A DNA stretch of 64,000 nt from a bacterium (GCA_021790935.1 JAJYFL010000008.1:1-64000), one strand, 5' to 3'. Counted from the stretch's first letter, positions 1 through 8,573 are shown. Program-made: numbers and translations. The notes: a model not told the origin generated them from the letters alone.

Positions 1-16
1 ACAGCGCTGTCAACTC

Positions 17-34
17 TCGCCGAACTTTCGGCGA
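17..34. other. Short perfect hairpin at the window edge
   Basis: An 8-bp perfect stem (17-24 with 27-34) with a 2-base loop and no T run. It lies beyond the end of the first minus-strand gene and could be a weak transcript-end structure. Nothing else is recognised in bases 1-122. Confidence 0.35.
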
Positions 35-122
35 CATTCGTAAGGGGGGAGCAGACTGAAATGCCATGCCTCAATTCTAGCAGAATCATCACTGGTTGTC
101 ATGCTATTTGTGATTCATGACA

Positions 123-695
123 CTAGAACCGCGGATGCGTTTGGCAGTGCTCGACTTGCGGATCGTCGCTGGGGAAGACCGTAAAGAGCGTACCGCGCTT
201 GACCTCGACGTTCTGCCCCCGATGGAAGTAGTTGAAAACGCCGATTGCGGCGCCGAAAGCGGGAACCGGAACGGCTCCCAAATATCCTGGGAGATCGTGG
301 CTCTGCCCGCTGCGTGCCATGTCGCTCGTGTTATGATCGAGAACCACGCCGAGATGCCGCCCATTCGGGAGCACCAAGTAGCGCGGCTCAAGTACCAGCG
401 TGCCGGCGCGTCCGCCGCGTCCCGCGGGCGACGCGATGCTGACGATGCCGTAGCCGAGCGTGCGTGCCGGGATCACGATCTTCGTGCGCGCGGTTACCGC
501 ATTGACCGTTTCAAAACGGAAAAAGTCACCGGGCCGAGCGTTCGAGGAGTCGACCGAGTCGAGCATCTCGACGGCGACGACCGTGCAGCGGTGCAAACCA
601 ACCCGGTCGACGCCGACGGAAGCTCGCGCCGGCGGTGCGAACGCGAACGCGAATGCGAACGCGCATGCGACGATTGCAACGAGGTACCTGGGCAT
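123..695 (-). CDS. Exported hypothetical protein
   Basis: About 190 residues when started at the ATG at 695. That start places a short basic N-terminus and an Ala/Phe-rich hydrophobic segment ending in an Ala-x-Ala-type site, so a Sec signal peptide is likely. An in-frame upstream start at 797 would put 34 extra residues before the signal and is less likely. The mature part is beta-rich, with repeated Val/Gly/Arg stretches and a Gly/Ala-rich segment followed by a possible beta-hairpin near the C-terminus. I do not recognise a family. It lies downstream of, and in the same direction as, the DUF167 gene. An exported envelope protein is an inference from the signal peptide only. Confidence 0.6.
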   Translation of the reverse strand: MPRYLVAIVACAFAFAFAFAPPARASVGVDRVGLHRCTVVAVEMLDSVDSSNARPGDFFRFETVNAVTARTKIVIPARTLGYGIVSIASPAGRGGRAGTLVLEPRYLVLPNGRHLGVVLDHNTSDMARSGQSHDLPGYLGAVPVPAFGAAIGVFNYFHRGQNVEVKRGTLFTVFPSDDPQVEHCQTHPRF

Positions 696-749
696 CGCAT
701 CACGTTTAAGAATCGCCGCGTGCCATTCCTTGAGCGCTACGCGGCATTT

Positions 750-817
750 ACTTACTTTAAGTAGCCTACCCGCACCATCGATGTTCGCTGTCTCCAAGGA
801 GCGAACTTAAAGTAAGT
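750..817. repeat. Perfect 13-bp inverted repeat with 42-bp spacer
   Basis: ACTTACTTTAAGT at 750-762 is exactly complementary to ACTTAAAGTAAGT at 805-817. The right arm includes the TAA stop of the DUF167 gene and the left arm lies just upstream of the exported protein start at 695. It could be a regulator dyad or the ends of a very small inserted element; the sequence does not decide between these. Confidence 0.6.
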
Positions 818-1088
818 CCGGCGCTGCGCGCAGGCGCGCAGCTACCGCCGCGGCGTCGAGGCCCTCGATCTCGAAGGTCTTGCGGCGGGCGCGCTCTCCG
901 CGCCGCAGGCGCACGCGTGAGGCGGAGATGCCCAGGGCCGTGGCCAGCGTGCGAATGCAGGCGGCGTTCGCCGCGCCCTCGATCGCCCGCTCGCGTACGC
1001 GCAGCGTGACCACCCCGTCGCGTAGCGCCCAACCAGGCTCCCGCGAGCCCGGCTTTACCCACGCGCTCACCAGCGCCTTTGCCTTCAT
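807..1088 (-). CDS. DUF167 (YggU) family protein
   Basis: 93 residues from the ATG at 1088. The N-terminus (valine-rich strand, then Lys-Pro-Gly-Ser) and the central motif with Glu-Gly-Ala-Ala-Asn-Ala are typical of the DUF167/YggU family, small alpha/beta proteins of unknown biochemical role. The family motif that follows, normally Gly followed by a Ser/Arg-rich turn and Lys, is present as a Gly-Ile-Ser-Ala-Ser-Arg-Val stretch. The longer reading from 1178 adds 30 low-complexity residues and is rejected. It ends inside the right arm of the inverted repeat at 805-817. Confidence 0.8.
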   Translation of the reverse strand: MKAKALVSAWVKPGSREPGWALRDGVVTLRVRERAIEGAANAACIRTLATALGISASRVRLRRGERARRKTFEIEGLDAAAVAARLRAAPDLL

Positions 1089-1237
1089 CTTTGCCGTTTT
1101 CGCCGCTTGGCAGCGTTGCCTTTCCCAGGGAGACGTGGTAGTATCGGAGCTCAGGTTTCGAGATCGGTTACCATCCATTGATGTGCTAGGCGAGTCGATT
1201 CCCAGAAACGCACTTTACCATAACGGAGTCCTCGTCA

Positions 1238-1561
1238 ATGTACCAAGATGAAAAACTGAACTGCGTCGATTGTTCGCGTGAATTTACGTTCACCGCGGGC
1301 GAGCAGGAGTTCTACGCCGCTAAAGGCTTCCAAAACAAACCCAACCGTTGCCCCGATTGTCGTGCCGCCCGTAAGGCCGGCCAATCGCATAGCGGCGGCA
1401 GCCGGGGCGGTTACGGAGGCGGCGGCGCCGGTCGCGAACGCGAGATGTTCAAGGCGACCTGCAGCCAATGTGGCGGCGTCGCGGAAGTTCCCTTCCAGCC
1501 ACGCGGCGACAAACCGGTCTACTGCCGCGATTGTTTCGCCAGTAAGCCCAGCTATCGTTAA
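1238..1561 (+). CDS. Zinc-ribbon (CxxC) domain protein
   Basis: 107 residues with four CxxC pairs: CVDC and CPDC in the N-terminal half, CSQC and CRDC in the C-terminal half, separated by a Gly/Ser/Arg-rich linker at about residues 50-68. The N-terminal half matches the small 'zinc-ribbon domain containing protein' (zf-trcl type) and the C-terminal half the CxxC-x17-CxxC type, so each half probably binds one zinc ion. The role is unknown; a nucleic-acid-associated role is only suggested by the ribbon folds and the RGG-like linker. A strong hairpin terminator follows. The preceding 150 bp separate it from the divergent DUF167 gene and presumably hold both promoters, though I see no clear consensus. 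Confidence 0.8.
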   Translation: MYQDEKLNCVDCSREFTFTAGEQEFYAAKGFQNKPNRCPDCRAARKAGQSHSGGSRGGYGGGGAGREREMFKATCSQCGGVAEVPFQPRGDKPVYCRDCFASKPSYR

Positions 1562-1577
1562 CCGGCGCTCCCGGTAA

Positions 1578-1611
1578 CAAGAAGGGCCCGCTTTATGCGG
1601 GCCCTTCTTTA
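1578..1611. terminator. Bidirectional intrinsic terminator
   Basis: A 13-bp perfect stem (1579-1591 with 1597-1609), rich in GGGCCC, has a TTTAT loop and A/T flanks on both sides. It lies between convergent genes. The outer bases at 1609-1611 are also the TAA stop codon of the minus-strand protease gene, so the terminator overlaps that coding end. Confidence 0.9.
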
Positions 1612-3096
1612 TTGTGGAGCGTTGCGGCGGATTGCTGCGTCGCCCCGGCGCGCGAGCAAGATGATGCGACGCCGCGGGTAGTCGATCGTCACGCGGAAAT
1701 GCGAGAGGAAACCTCCGCCTAGATGCCCGTGAGCGGTGCCTTTGAGAATTCGGGTGGCTCCGATATGCGACGAGGCGACGGTGTAATCTCCGATGCGAAC
1801 GTTAGGGATTATGCCGATGAATTCGACGCTCGTTCCGCCCACGCCGCTCACCGTGCGGGCGCGCGTTGCCTTGAAAAGCGTCTTGTGCCGCATGTAATAA
1901 GGATAGGCCAAGTTGATGGTCGACTGGTCGCCCGTATCGACGGCCAGCCGCGTCGCGAGGTCGTCGAGCGTTACGGGCACGACCGGCACGAAGTTCTCGA
2001 ACTCCATCGGGATCGTCGCGGCGCCGGCTGGCGTGGCCACCGCCCCGAACCAGACGTCGCGCGCGCCGTAATCGATCGTTACGGTGGTGCTCGCCAAGAT
2101 GTCGGCTCCGAGCACGATGTCGTACCCGTACCGGTGAATGTCGTCGAGCACGACGTAGTTCGCGCGCGGGAACGTCACGCTACCGACCTGCAGCGGGCCC
2201 GCCCGCACCACCTCCGTCGCGTACTTGCCGAGGCCGCTGACCTCGAACCCGCCGATGACGGGCGCGTGCAGGCGTTCGGCGAGCTCGAGGCTCATGGCAA
2301 GCCCCGAGTTGCCCGTGTCGATCAGGCAGCGGCTACGCACGCCTTGCAGGCTGCACGGGCCGACCGGCGTCCTGTCGGCTGCAGCGATGGGCATCGGCAG
2401 CGGCGTTGCGGCGAATGTGGGAAGCAACCCGTGCGGTGCTCGAAAGGGACGCTCCGATATGCGGCGCTGCGCGTAAACTTCGATCGGCTCTCCGTTTTGA
2501 TCGATACGAAACGGCAGCATCAGCGCGCCGACGCGCCGGTAGTCGCGAAAGGCGATCGACGTATCTCCGTCGACGTCGCGCACCGCAGCCACGAGCCAGC
2601 TTCGGGGATCGACGTACACCTCCATTGGGATGGCATCCGTCTTCGCGACGAAGAGTTTGAGGTAGGTTCGTCCACCGGCGACGGTGCTGCCGCCGTCGGC
2701 GATGCTGCCGCCCCGCGCCTCGAACTGCGGTCCGAGGAAGGCTCCGCTCGAGACCGCCACCAGCCCCCGCAAGTAGCGCTCGGCGCGACGCGAGCGAGGG
2801 AGGGCCGTTCCATTCATGTCGACCGAATAGAGGCGGCGGCCATCGAAATAGGTTCCGACGCAGATAGCCCCGCTGCAGTTGCGAATGAAGAAGCGCTTGC
2901 CTTGGTCGTCGGCACGCAGCAGGGTCGTATCGCCGTTGTCGCGACGCTTCGACAGGCTCACCACATGGTACCGATAGGCGAGCCCGTTCGCGGCGCGCAT
3001 CTTGGCCAGCACCGCCGCCAGCGGCGGCTCGGGCGAGATCCCGACCGTCAAGAGCGCCAAGCCGCAGAGCACTGCGGTACGCACGGCGAAGGTCAT
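1609..3096 (-). CDS. Exported retropepsin-like aspartyl protease with LolA-like N-domain
   Basis: 495 residues. A signal peptide covers roughly residues 1-28. Residues about 30-220 resemble the LolA/LolB-type lipoprotein-carrier fold, with alternating strands of the type found in 'outer membrane lipoprotein-sorting' proteins; this is an inference from pattern. Two retropepsin-like halves follow. The first has the active-site triad Asp-Thr-Gly (LIDTGNSG) followed by a GADIL flap-type segment, and the second has Asp-Thr-Gly (AVDTGDQS) and a GGGFLSHF segment. One chain therefore carries both catalytic aspartates, as in clan AA proteases with duplicated domains. The start codon lies 3 bp from the GTG of a divergent small ORF. 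Confidence 0.8.
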   Translation of the reverse strand: MTFAVRTAVLCGLALLTVGISPEPPLAAVLAKMRAANGLAYRYHVVSLSKRRDNGDTTLLRADDQGKRFFIRNCSGAICVGTYFDGRRLYSVDMNGTALPRSRRAERYLRGLVAVSSGAFLGPQFEARGGSIADGGSTVAGGRTYLKLFVAKTDAIPMEVYVDPRSWLVAAVRDVDGDTSIAFRDYRRVGALMLPFRIDQNGEPIEVYAQRRISERPFRAPHGLLPTFAATPLPMPIAAADRTPVGPCSLQGVRSRCLIDTGNSGLAMSLELAERLHAPVIGGFEVSGLGKYATEVVRAGPLQVGSVTFPRANYVVLDDIHRYGYDIVLGADILASTTVTIDYGARDVWFGAVATPAGAATIPMEFENFVPVVPVTLDDLATRLAVDTGDQSTINLAYPYYMRHKTLFKATRARTVSGVGGTSVEFIGIIPNVRIGDYTVASSHIGATRILKGTAHGHLGGGFLSHFRVTIDYPRRRIILLARRGDAAIRRNAPQ

Positions 3097-3099
3097 AGC

Positions 3100-3399
3100 G
3101 TGGATTTCGAGTTACTCGACCGGTATCTTCTCGATCGTGCCGGGAATAAGGCCGAGGTCGTGGCGGATCTGCTCGCGCACCGTTCCGGCCTTTCCGGCGC
3201 CGCGCCGTTCTACGAGGGCTTCGAGCTGCTCGGTGCTCGTACGCCCGATCTTGCGCTGTTGGCTTTGCGCCTGGTATTGGCCGGGAAGCGCGCCGACGAC
3301 GACGCGGTCGCCGATCTGCGCCGGCTGATGGAGCGGGCGCGCGGCGGCGGTGAGGACGGCGCGCGGGCGCGAGCCGATTATTTCGTGAGGCTGCGCTGA
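3100..3399 (+). CDS. Small hypothetical protein, GTG start
   Basis: 99 residues, leucine-, aspartate- and arginine-rich and predicted helical; no family recognised. Almost every third codon base is G or C, as in neighbouring real genes. A Shine-Dalgarno-like GAAGG lies 7 bases before the GTG at 3100. The start is only 3 bp from the start of the divergent aspartyl protease, so both promoters would have to overlap coding sequence, which keeps confidence moderate. It could act with the exported protein that follows. Confidence 0.5.
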   Translation: MDFELLDRYLLDRAGNKAEVVADLLAHRSGLSGAAPFYEGFELLGARTPDLALLALRLVLAGKRADDDAVADLRRLMERARGGGEDGARARADYFVRLR

Positions 3400-3471
3400 C
3401 GCAGGCAGCGGTGCAGCGGCTTGGCGGCGAAGTGAAACGTCCACGTGGAGATCCCCGTTGTACATAGCGAG

Positions 3472-3849
3472 ATGACTTTCCAGCGCAGGTTCGCCGCGAT
3501 TGTATTGAGCGCTGCCCTCGTTTCGGGCAGCGTGGCGGTGGCATTGGGAGATCCGCCCGCTCGCAACGAGCAGGCCGGCGGCCACGAAGTCTATAGAGCT
3601 GATGCGGGCGCCGCACGCGACGGCGGCACCATGAACGTGACCGTCGTAGGCGTGGATTATGCCTCCGGTCGGATCTTCGTGGCCGGGCCGCGGGGACGCG
3701 TGGCGATTCAAGTTCTGCCCAGCACGAGCATCTTTAGCCACGGCAACGGCTACGCAACGCTCACGGATCTTCGTCCCGGCGCGCACGTGCAGGTCTATGT
3801 CAGCCGCGTCGGCGGACGTTTGGTGGCGCAGATCATCCGCATCCAGTAG
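3472..3849 (+). CDS. Exported small beta-rich protein
   Basis: 125 residues from the ATG at 3472; an alternative GTG at 3445 adds nine residues. Residues 1-25 are a signal peptide (basic, then hydrophobic, ending near Ala-Leu-Gly). The mature part has a valine-rich beta pattern with Gly-Pro-Arg-Gly turns reminiscent of DUF5666/OB-fold-like exported proteins. That family link is tentative. It is followed 9 bp later by the ABC ATPase gene. Confidence 0.6.
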   Translation: MTFQRRFAAIVLSAALVSGSVAVALGDPPARNEQAGGHEVYRADAGAARDGGTMNVTVVGVDYASGRIFVAGPRGRVAIQVLPSTSIFSHGNGYATLTDLRPGAHVQVYVSRVGGRLVAQIIRIQ

Positions 3850-3858
3850 CGTAGGGCC

Positions 3859-4857
3859 GTGGCCGCGCTTTCTGCCTCCGGCCTTCGCAAGCGGTACCGC
3901 GATGCTCGCGAACGTGCTACGGCGCTCGACGGCGTGAGCTTCACCGTTGAAGATGGGCGTTCGCTCGTCGTGTTGGGGCCTTCGGGCGCCGGCAAGAGCA
4001 CGCTGTTGCGCGTGCTCGCAGGGTTGGATCGGGCCGATTCGGGCGTCGTCCGCATCGGCGATGCGGACGTGACGGCACTCGCCGCCCACCGCCGGCGGGT
4101 GGCGCTGGTCTTTGCAGACGACGCGCTCTTCCCACACCTCTCGATTTACGAGAACCTCGCTTTCGCCTTGCGCCGGCGGCGGCCGGCTTCCGGCTCGGCC
4201 GGCGCCCGCATACGCGAGATCGCGCGAGCCTTCGAAATCGACGCCCATCTCGCGTATCGCCCCGCGCGCCTCTCAAACGGAGAGCGTCAGCGCGCCTCGA
4301 TCGCGCGTGCGGTTCTGGCCGATCCGCGTGCGTTGCTCCTGGACGAGCCGCTGGTGCACTTGGACCCACAGCTGCGCGCTCGGGTGCGCGAGCAGTTCGC
4401 GGGTTTCCGGCGCACCTTTGCCGCTCCGGTGGTCTACGTGACGCACGACCATGCCGAAGCCCTCAATCTTGCGGATCGTTTGGCGATTCTGATCGACGGC
4501 CGCATCGTCCAATGCGAGGAACCGCAGCGCGTCTACGATTTTCCGGCCGACGTGCGCGTCGCCAGGTTTTTGGGATCGCCGGCGATGAATCTGCTCGACG
4601 ATGGAATTCAGACGATCGGCATCCGTCCGGAGTACGTACGGCTCTCGCGCGGCGGCGGCCTCGGCGGCGAGGTCGTGGCGTGCGAGCGTACGGGCGCCGA
4701 GCGGTACGTTCGGGTGCGGACTCCGCATGGCGAGTTGCTCGCGCGCGCGAGCGCGGACGGGGAGGACCTTCCCGGCTGTGGCGAGCAGGTCAGCGTTACG
4801 TTGCCGGCACGGCACGTGCGGCGTTTCGATAGGGTAAGCGGGGAGGCGATTCCATGA
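3859..4857 (+). CDS. ABC transporter ATP-binding protein, MalK/PotA type, orphan
   Basis: 332 residues from a GTG. Visible motifs are Walker A GPSGAGKST (40-48), signature LSNGERQR (139-146), Walker B ALLLDEP (159-165) and H-loop His about 197. A C-terminal TOBE-like beta region follows (about 240-330), as in importer ATPases of the sugar, polyamine and iron type. The Q-loop glutamine that normally follows Val-Phe is alanine (VFA, residue 87), so coupling to a permease may be altered. No permease or binding-protein gene is present. Its end overlaps nagZ by 4 bp, so it is co-transcribed with the peptidoglycan-recycling genes. Import of muropeptide sugars is an inference from context. Confidence 0.85.
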   Translation: MAALSASGLRKRYRDARERATALDGVSFTVEDGRSLVVLGPSGAGKSTLLRVLAGLDRADSGVVRIGDADVTALAAHRRRVALVFADDALFPHLSIYENLAFALRRRRPASGSAGARIREIARAFEIDAHLAYRPARLSNGERQRASIARAVLADPRALLLDEPLVHLDPQLRARVREQFAGFRRTFAAPVVYVTHDHAEALNLADRLAILIDGRIVQCEEPQRVYDFPADVRVARFLGSPAMNLLDDGIQTIGIRPEYVRLSRGGGLGGEVVACERTGAERYVRVRTPHGELLARASADGEDLPGCGEQVSVTLPARHVRRFDRVSGEAIP

Positions 4858-6386
4858 ACGACGTGCGGCGCTTAGCCGAGGGCGTGATCTGCGTTGGATT
4901 TGAAGGAACGCGCGTCGACGCGGTCCTCGAAGCGACGATGCGGGAGATTCCATTCGCTGGGTGGATACTCTTTGGCCGGAACGTCGCGAACGTCGCACAG
5001 ACGCGCGCGCTCACCGACCAGATTCGCGCGTGCGCCGTCCGGCCGCTCGTCGCGATCGATCAGGAGGGCGGTCGCGTCATGCGCTTGCGCGACGGCATCG
5101 AAGAGATTCCTCCGATGATGGCGCTCGCGGCCGCGGGTGACGAGGTGCTTGCCGAACAGGCCGGCGCGCAGATCGCCTTCGATCTGCGGCGGGCCGGGGT
5201 AAACCTCGATTTTGCGCCGGTGCTCGACCTCGCGCTCTTCCGTATGAACACCGTGATCGGAACGCGCTCCTTCGGCGGCGACCCCAAGAGCGTCGCTCGC
5301 CTGGGCGGGGCGTTCGCTCGAGGAATGCGCGCGGGCGGCGTCGCCCCGACGTACAAACATTTTCCCGGGCACGGATCGACCGCGGTCGACTCGCACACCG
5401 ATCTGCCGGTGATCGATCTCGACGAAGCGACCTTTCGGGCGCGCGACCTCGTGCCGTTTGCAGAGCTCTTGCCCGATGCGCCGGCCGTCATGACGGCACA
5501 TATCGTGCTGCAATCGCTCGATCCCGACTCTCCCGCGACGCTCTCGCAGGTGATTCTCACCGGCTTGTTACGCGAAGAGATCGGTTTCCGCGGCGTCTGT
5601 TTTACCGACTGTCTGCAGATGGACGCCATCGCGCAGTCGGTCGGGGTGGCGCGCGGCGCCGTGCTCGCTCTGGCTGCAGGCGCCGACTGCGTCCTCGTCA
5701 GCCATAGCATCGCGCTTGCGCGCGAGAGTGCGGCAGCGATCGTCGACGCCGTGCGCGATGGACGTTTACCGCTCGCGCGTTTGGAAGAGGCCCACCAGCG
5801 AGTCGCGGAACTGCGCGGTTCGCTCGCCGAGCCCCTCGCGCTCGACGCGCCGCCACCCTATCCGGGGCTCGGACGAGAGATCGGGCGCCGCGCGGTGACG
5901 TCGATTCGAGGGAGTGCGCACCTCGCGGCGGATGCGAGCGTCGTCGTTTCGTTCGAGGGCGTGACGACCGAGGGCGTGCAGGGCACGCACGCGCACCATC
6001 CTTCGCTGGCGGCGGCCGCGACCGCGCTCGGCCTCTCGGCGACGGCGATTCCGGAGGTACGCGTCGATCTCGACCCCGGCGAAGCGCAGATCGAGAGCGC
6101 GATAGCAGAGATCGTGGGCAGCGGGCGCAATCCCGTGGTGCTGATGCGCCGCGCCCATCTCTATCGGCGGCAAGCCGAGATGGTGCGGCGGCTGCTGCTG
6201 CGCTTCCCCGATGCGCTGCTGGTATCGGCGCGCGAACCTTCGGACGCGTTCGAGTTTCCGCAAGCCCGCAACGTGCTCGCCGTCTATGGCGACGATGCGC
6301 CGAGCATCGAGGGGCTGGCAGAGATTCTCTATGGTGCGGCGCAGCCGTCGGGACGCTTGCCGCAGGAGACTGCCGCTGCATACTAA
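4854..6386 (+). CDS. nagZ: Beta-N-acetylhexosaminidase, GH3 family (NagZ)
   Basis: 510 residues. The N-terminal GH3 TIM barrel (about 1-330) has the NagZ hallmarks KHFPGHGST (168-176), the catalytic His of DSHTDLP (181) and the nucleophile Asp in TDCLQM (252). Residues about 330-510 form the extra C-terminal GH3 domain found in two-domain enzymes. NagZ removes N-acetylglucosamine from 1,6-anhydro-muropeptides or cell-wall fragments. There is no signal peptide, so it acts in the cytoplasm. It overlaps the ABC ATPase gene by 4 bp and sits upstream of anmK and murQ, which handle the released sugars. Confidence 0.93.
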   Translation: MNDVRRLAEGVICVGFEGTRVDAVLEATMREIPFAGWILFGRNVANVAQTRALTDQIRACAVRPLVAIDQEGGRVMRLRDGIEEIPPMMALAAAGDEVLAEQAGAQIAFDLRRAGVNLDFAPVLDLALFRMNTVIGTRSFGGDPKSVARLGGAFARGMRAGGVAPTYKHFPGHGSTAVDSHTDLPVIDLDEATFRARDLVPFAELLPDAPAVMTAHIVLQSLDPDSPATLSQVILTGLLREEIGFRGVCFTDCLQMDAIAQSVGVARGAVLALAAGADCVLVSHSIALARESAAAIVDAVRDGRLPLARLEEAHQRVAELRGSLAEPLALDAPPPYPGLGREIGRRAVTSIRGSAHLAADASVVVSFEGVTTEGVQGTHAHHPSLAAAATALGLSATAIPEVRVDLDPGEAQIESAIAEIVGSGRNPVVLMRRAHLYRRQAEMVRRLLLRFPDALLVSAREPSDAFEFPQARNVLAVYGDDAPSIEGLAEILYGAAQPSGRLPQETAAAY

Positions 6387-7434
6387 GGCCGCCCCATCGA
6401 CCGGTTTCTCGCGGGTCGACCGCGTTCTGCGCGATGCTTGCGGTTCGCAGTGGACCGGGGCCGTCGCGCGGATAGAGCGCGGGGGCCGCGTCGCGTTCGA
6501 ACGAGCCTACGGGCGAACGCGGGCCGACGCGGCCGGCGAGCCCGTCTACGTCGACACGCTCTTCGATCTCGCGTCGTTGACGAAGTTGTTCGTCGCGACG
6601 CTGGCGTTGCGCGCTGTCGAAGGCGGGGCGCTCGAGCTCGACGGGTCGCTCGTGCGTTGGTTTCCGAAATGGGCGGATTCCGAGCATGCCGGGATCACGC
6701 TGCGCAGATTGCTCTCCCACGATGCCGGCCTAAACTCGGGTGCCGATTACCGGCTGCTGCTGGGCGAGCGCATCGCGTGCTACGCGGTCGAGCGCGAGCT
6801 CGTCGCGGCACCGGGCGAGCGCGTGATCTACAGCGACCTTGGGTTTATCGTCGTCGGAGAGTTGCTGGAGCGTGCGTACGGGCGCTCGCTCTCCGCCCTC
6901 GTCCGCGATTTCGCGCGGGAGGGTCATCGTGGGGTCGGCTATCGTCCGCCGGCAACGCTGCACCGCGCGATTCCGGCTACAGAAGAGGATGCGTGGCGCG
7001 GCCGGGTTCAGGGCTTCGTGCATGACGAGAAGGCCTACCTCATGGGCGGCGTAGCCGGGCACGCGGGGCTCTTCGGATCGGCCGCCGACGTCGCGTGGCT
7101 GGGGGAACAGTATCTCGGAGCGCTTCGCGGACGCGCGGGCATGTTGTCGCCGAGCACCGTGCGCGAGGCGCTACGCGAACAGGCCTTCGATCCGGCCCTG
7201 CGCCGCGGCCTGGGGTGGGCGCTCAAAACCGGCGACGAGAACTCGTGCGGCCGCCGGCTGGCCTTCGAGAGCTTCGGGCATACGGGTTTCGTTGGAACGT
7301 CGATTTGGGCCGATCCCACGCGCGACGTCTTGGGCGTGCTGCTGACCAACAGCGTCTACTTCGGGCGCCGCGATACGAGCGCGCTGCGTACGTCGTTCTA
7401 CGAAAGCATGGCCGACGATTTGGACTTGCAATGA
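6331..7434 (+). CDS. Beta-lactamase/esterase-family serine hydrolase
   Basis: The class C beta-lactamase/penicillin-binding-like fold is shown by Ser-x-x-Lys (SLTK) near the N-terminus, the Tyr-Ser-Asp variant of the YxN motif (VIYSDLGF) and a C-terminal His-Thr-Gly (GHTGFVG) in place of KTG. The start is uncertain. The ATG at 6331 lies inside nagZ, while a CTG at 6376 has an AGGAG 8 bases upstream and would give a protein beginning just before the domain. There is no signal peptide, so a cytoplasmic amidase or esterase acting on muropeptide products is possible; true beta-lactamase activity is not implied. Its stop overlaps the anmK ATG. Confidence 0.8.
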   Translation: MVRRSRRDACRRRLPLHTKAAPSTGFSRVDRVLRDACGSQWTGAVARIERGGRVAFERAYGRTRADAAGEPVYVDTLFDLASLTKLFVATLALRAVEGGALELDGSLVRWFPKWADSEHAGITLRRLLSHDAGLNSGADYRLLLGERIACYAVERELVAAPGERVIYSDLGFIVVGELLERAYGRSLSALVRDFAREGHRGVGYRPPATLHRAIPATEEDAWRGRVQGFVHDEKAYLMGGVAGHAGLFGSAADVAWLGEQYLGALRGRAGMLSPSTVREALREQAFDPALRRGLGWALKTGDENSCGRRLAFESFGHTGFVGTSIWADPTRDVLGVLLTNSVYFGRRDTSALRTSFYESMADDLDLQ

Positions 7435-8573
7435 TCGCGGTTGGATTGATGAGCGGAACCTCCCTCGACGGGATCGACGCGGCGCTGTTGCAGATCGTTC
7501 CGCGCGGCATCGGTTACGAGGTGCGCCTGCTCGACTTCGCGACGGTCGAGTTCGAGGAGGCGCTCCGCGAGCGGCTCCTCGCGCTGTTGCCGCCCAACGC
7601 GGGAAGCGTGGCGGAGGTCGCCGCGCTTCATCGTGAGCTCGGGACGTGCTTCGCGCGCGCGGCACGCACCGTGGCCGGCGAGATGATGGTGGATTACGCG
7701 GCATCGCACGGTCAGACCGTATGGCACGATGGCGAGCGCAGCGTAACGCTGCAGATCGGCGATCCGTTTGCCGTTCGCGACGAGCTGCTCGCGACAGTCT
7801 GTTTCGATTTTCGCAGCGCCGATTGTGCGGCAGGCGGTTCGGGAGCGCCGCTGGTCCCGTACGTCGATGCGCTCCTGCTCGGGAGCGACGACGAAACACG
7901 CGTCGCGGTCAACATCGGCGGGATCGCCAACATCACCGTCATCCCGCGCGCCTCGCGGGACGTGCGCGCCTTCGACAGCGGTCCGGGCAACATGCTGATC
8001 GATGCCTTCGTTCGCGAGCGAAGCGGCGGCCGGCGTCGCTTCGACGAAGACGGAGCGCTGGCGCTGCGCGGGCGCGTCGACGAGGCAGCACTTCGCGCGT
8101 TGCTCGACGACCCGTATTACGGGCAAGCGCCGCCTAAATCGACCGGGCGGGAGCGTTTTGGCGCTCAATATCTCCGCGCAAACGACCGCCTCTTGCGGGA
8201 TCTCTCGCTCGAAGACGGAGCGGCGACGCTCACCGCGCTGACGGCGCGCTCGCTGGCCGATGCGATACGCGCGCACGCGCCCGGCGGCGCCCGCGTCCTC
8301 GTCAGCGGCGGCGGCGCGCATAACACGGCGGTGATGCGAGGCCTGGCGGAACGGCTGGAGGGCTTCCGCGTCGAACGCTCCGAGACGATGAACGTTCAAG
8401 GCGATGCGAAAGAGGCGCTCGCGTTCGCGGTGCTGGGATACGAAACGCTGCGCGGGCGCGCGGCCAACGTGCCGCAGGCAACCGGCGCGTCGCGCCGTAC
8501 GGTTTTGGGAGCGATAGCGCCGTACGAGCTGAGGCGGCTCTTCGAGGTGATGGAGGCGGAGTGCGCGGTATAG
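7431..8573 (+). CDS. anmK: Anhydro-N-acetylmuramic acid kinase
   Basis: 380 residues. The family signature GLMSGTSLDGID at residues 5-16 is the ATP-binding start, and further motifs are SHGQT, NIGGIAN and DSGPGNMLID. AnmK phosphorylates and opens 1,6-anhydroMurNAc to MurNAc-6-phosphate, the substrate of MurQ encoded two genes downstream. The ATG overlaps the preceding stop codon (ATGA), indicating translational coupling. Confidence 0.95.
   Translation: MIAVGLMSGTSLDGIDAALLQIVPRGIGYEVRLLDFATVEFEEALRERLLALLPPNAGSVAEVAALHRELGTCFARAARTVAGEMMVDYAASHGQTVWHDGERSVTLQIGDPFAVRDELLATVCFDFRSADCAAGGSGAPLVPYVDALLLGSDDETRVAVNIGGIANITVIPRASRDVRAFDSGPGNMLIDAFVRERSGGRRRFDEDGALALRGRVDEAALRALLDDPYYGQAPPKSTGRERFGAQYLRANDRLLRDLSLEDGAATLTALTARSLADAIRAHAPGGARVLVSGGGAHNTAVMRGLAERLEGFRVERSETMNVQGDAKEALAFAVLGYETLRGRAANVPQATGASRRTVLGAIAPYELRRLFEVMEAECAV

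Noticed and set aside
1723-3399. 558-codon plus-strand open frame over the aspartyl protease
   Set aside because: Only its last ~100 codons, from the GTG at 3100, look like a gene; the rest is a shadow of the protease gene.
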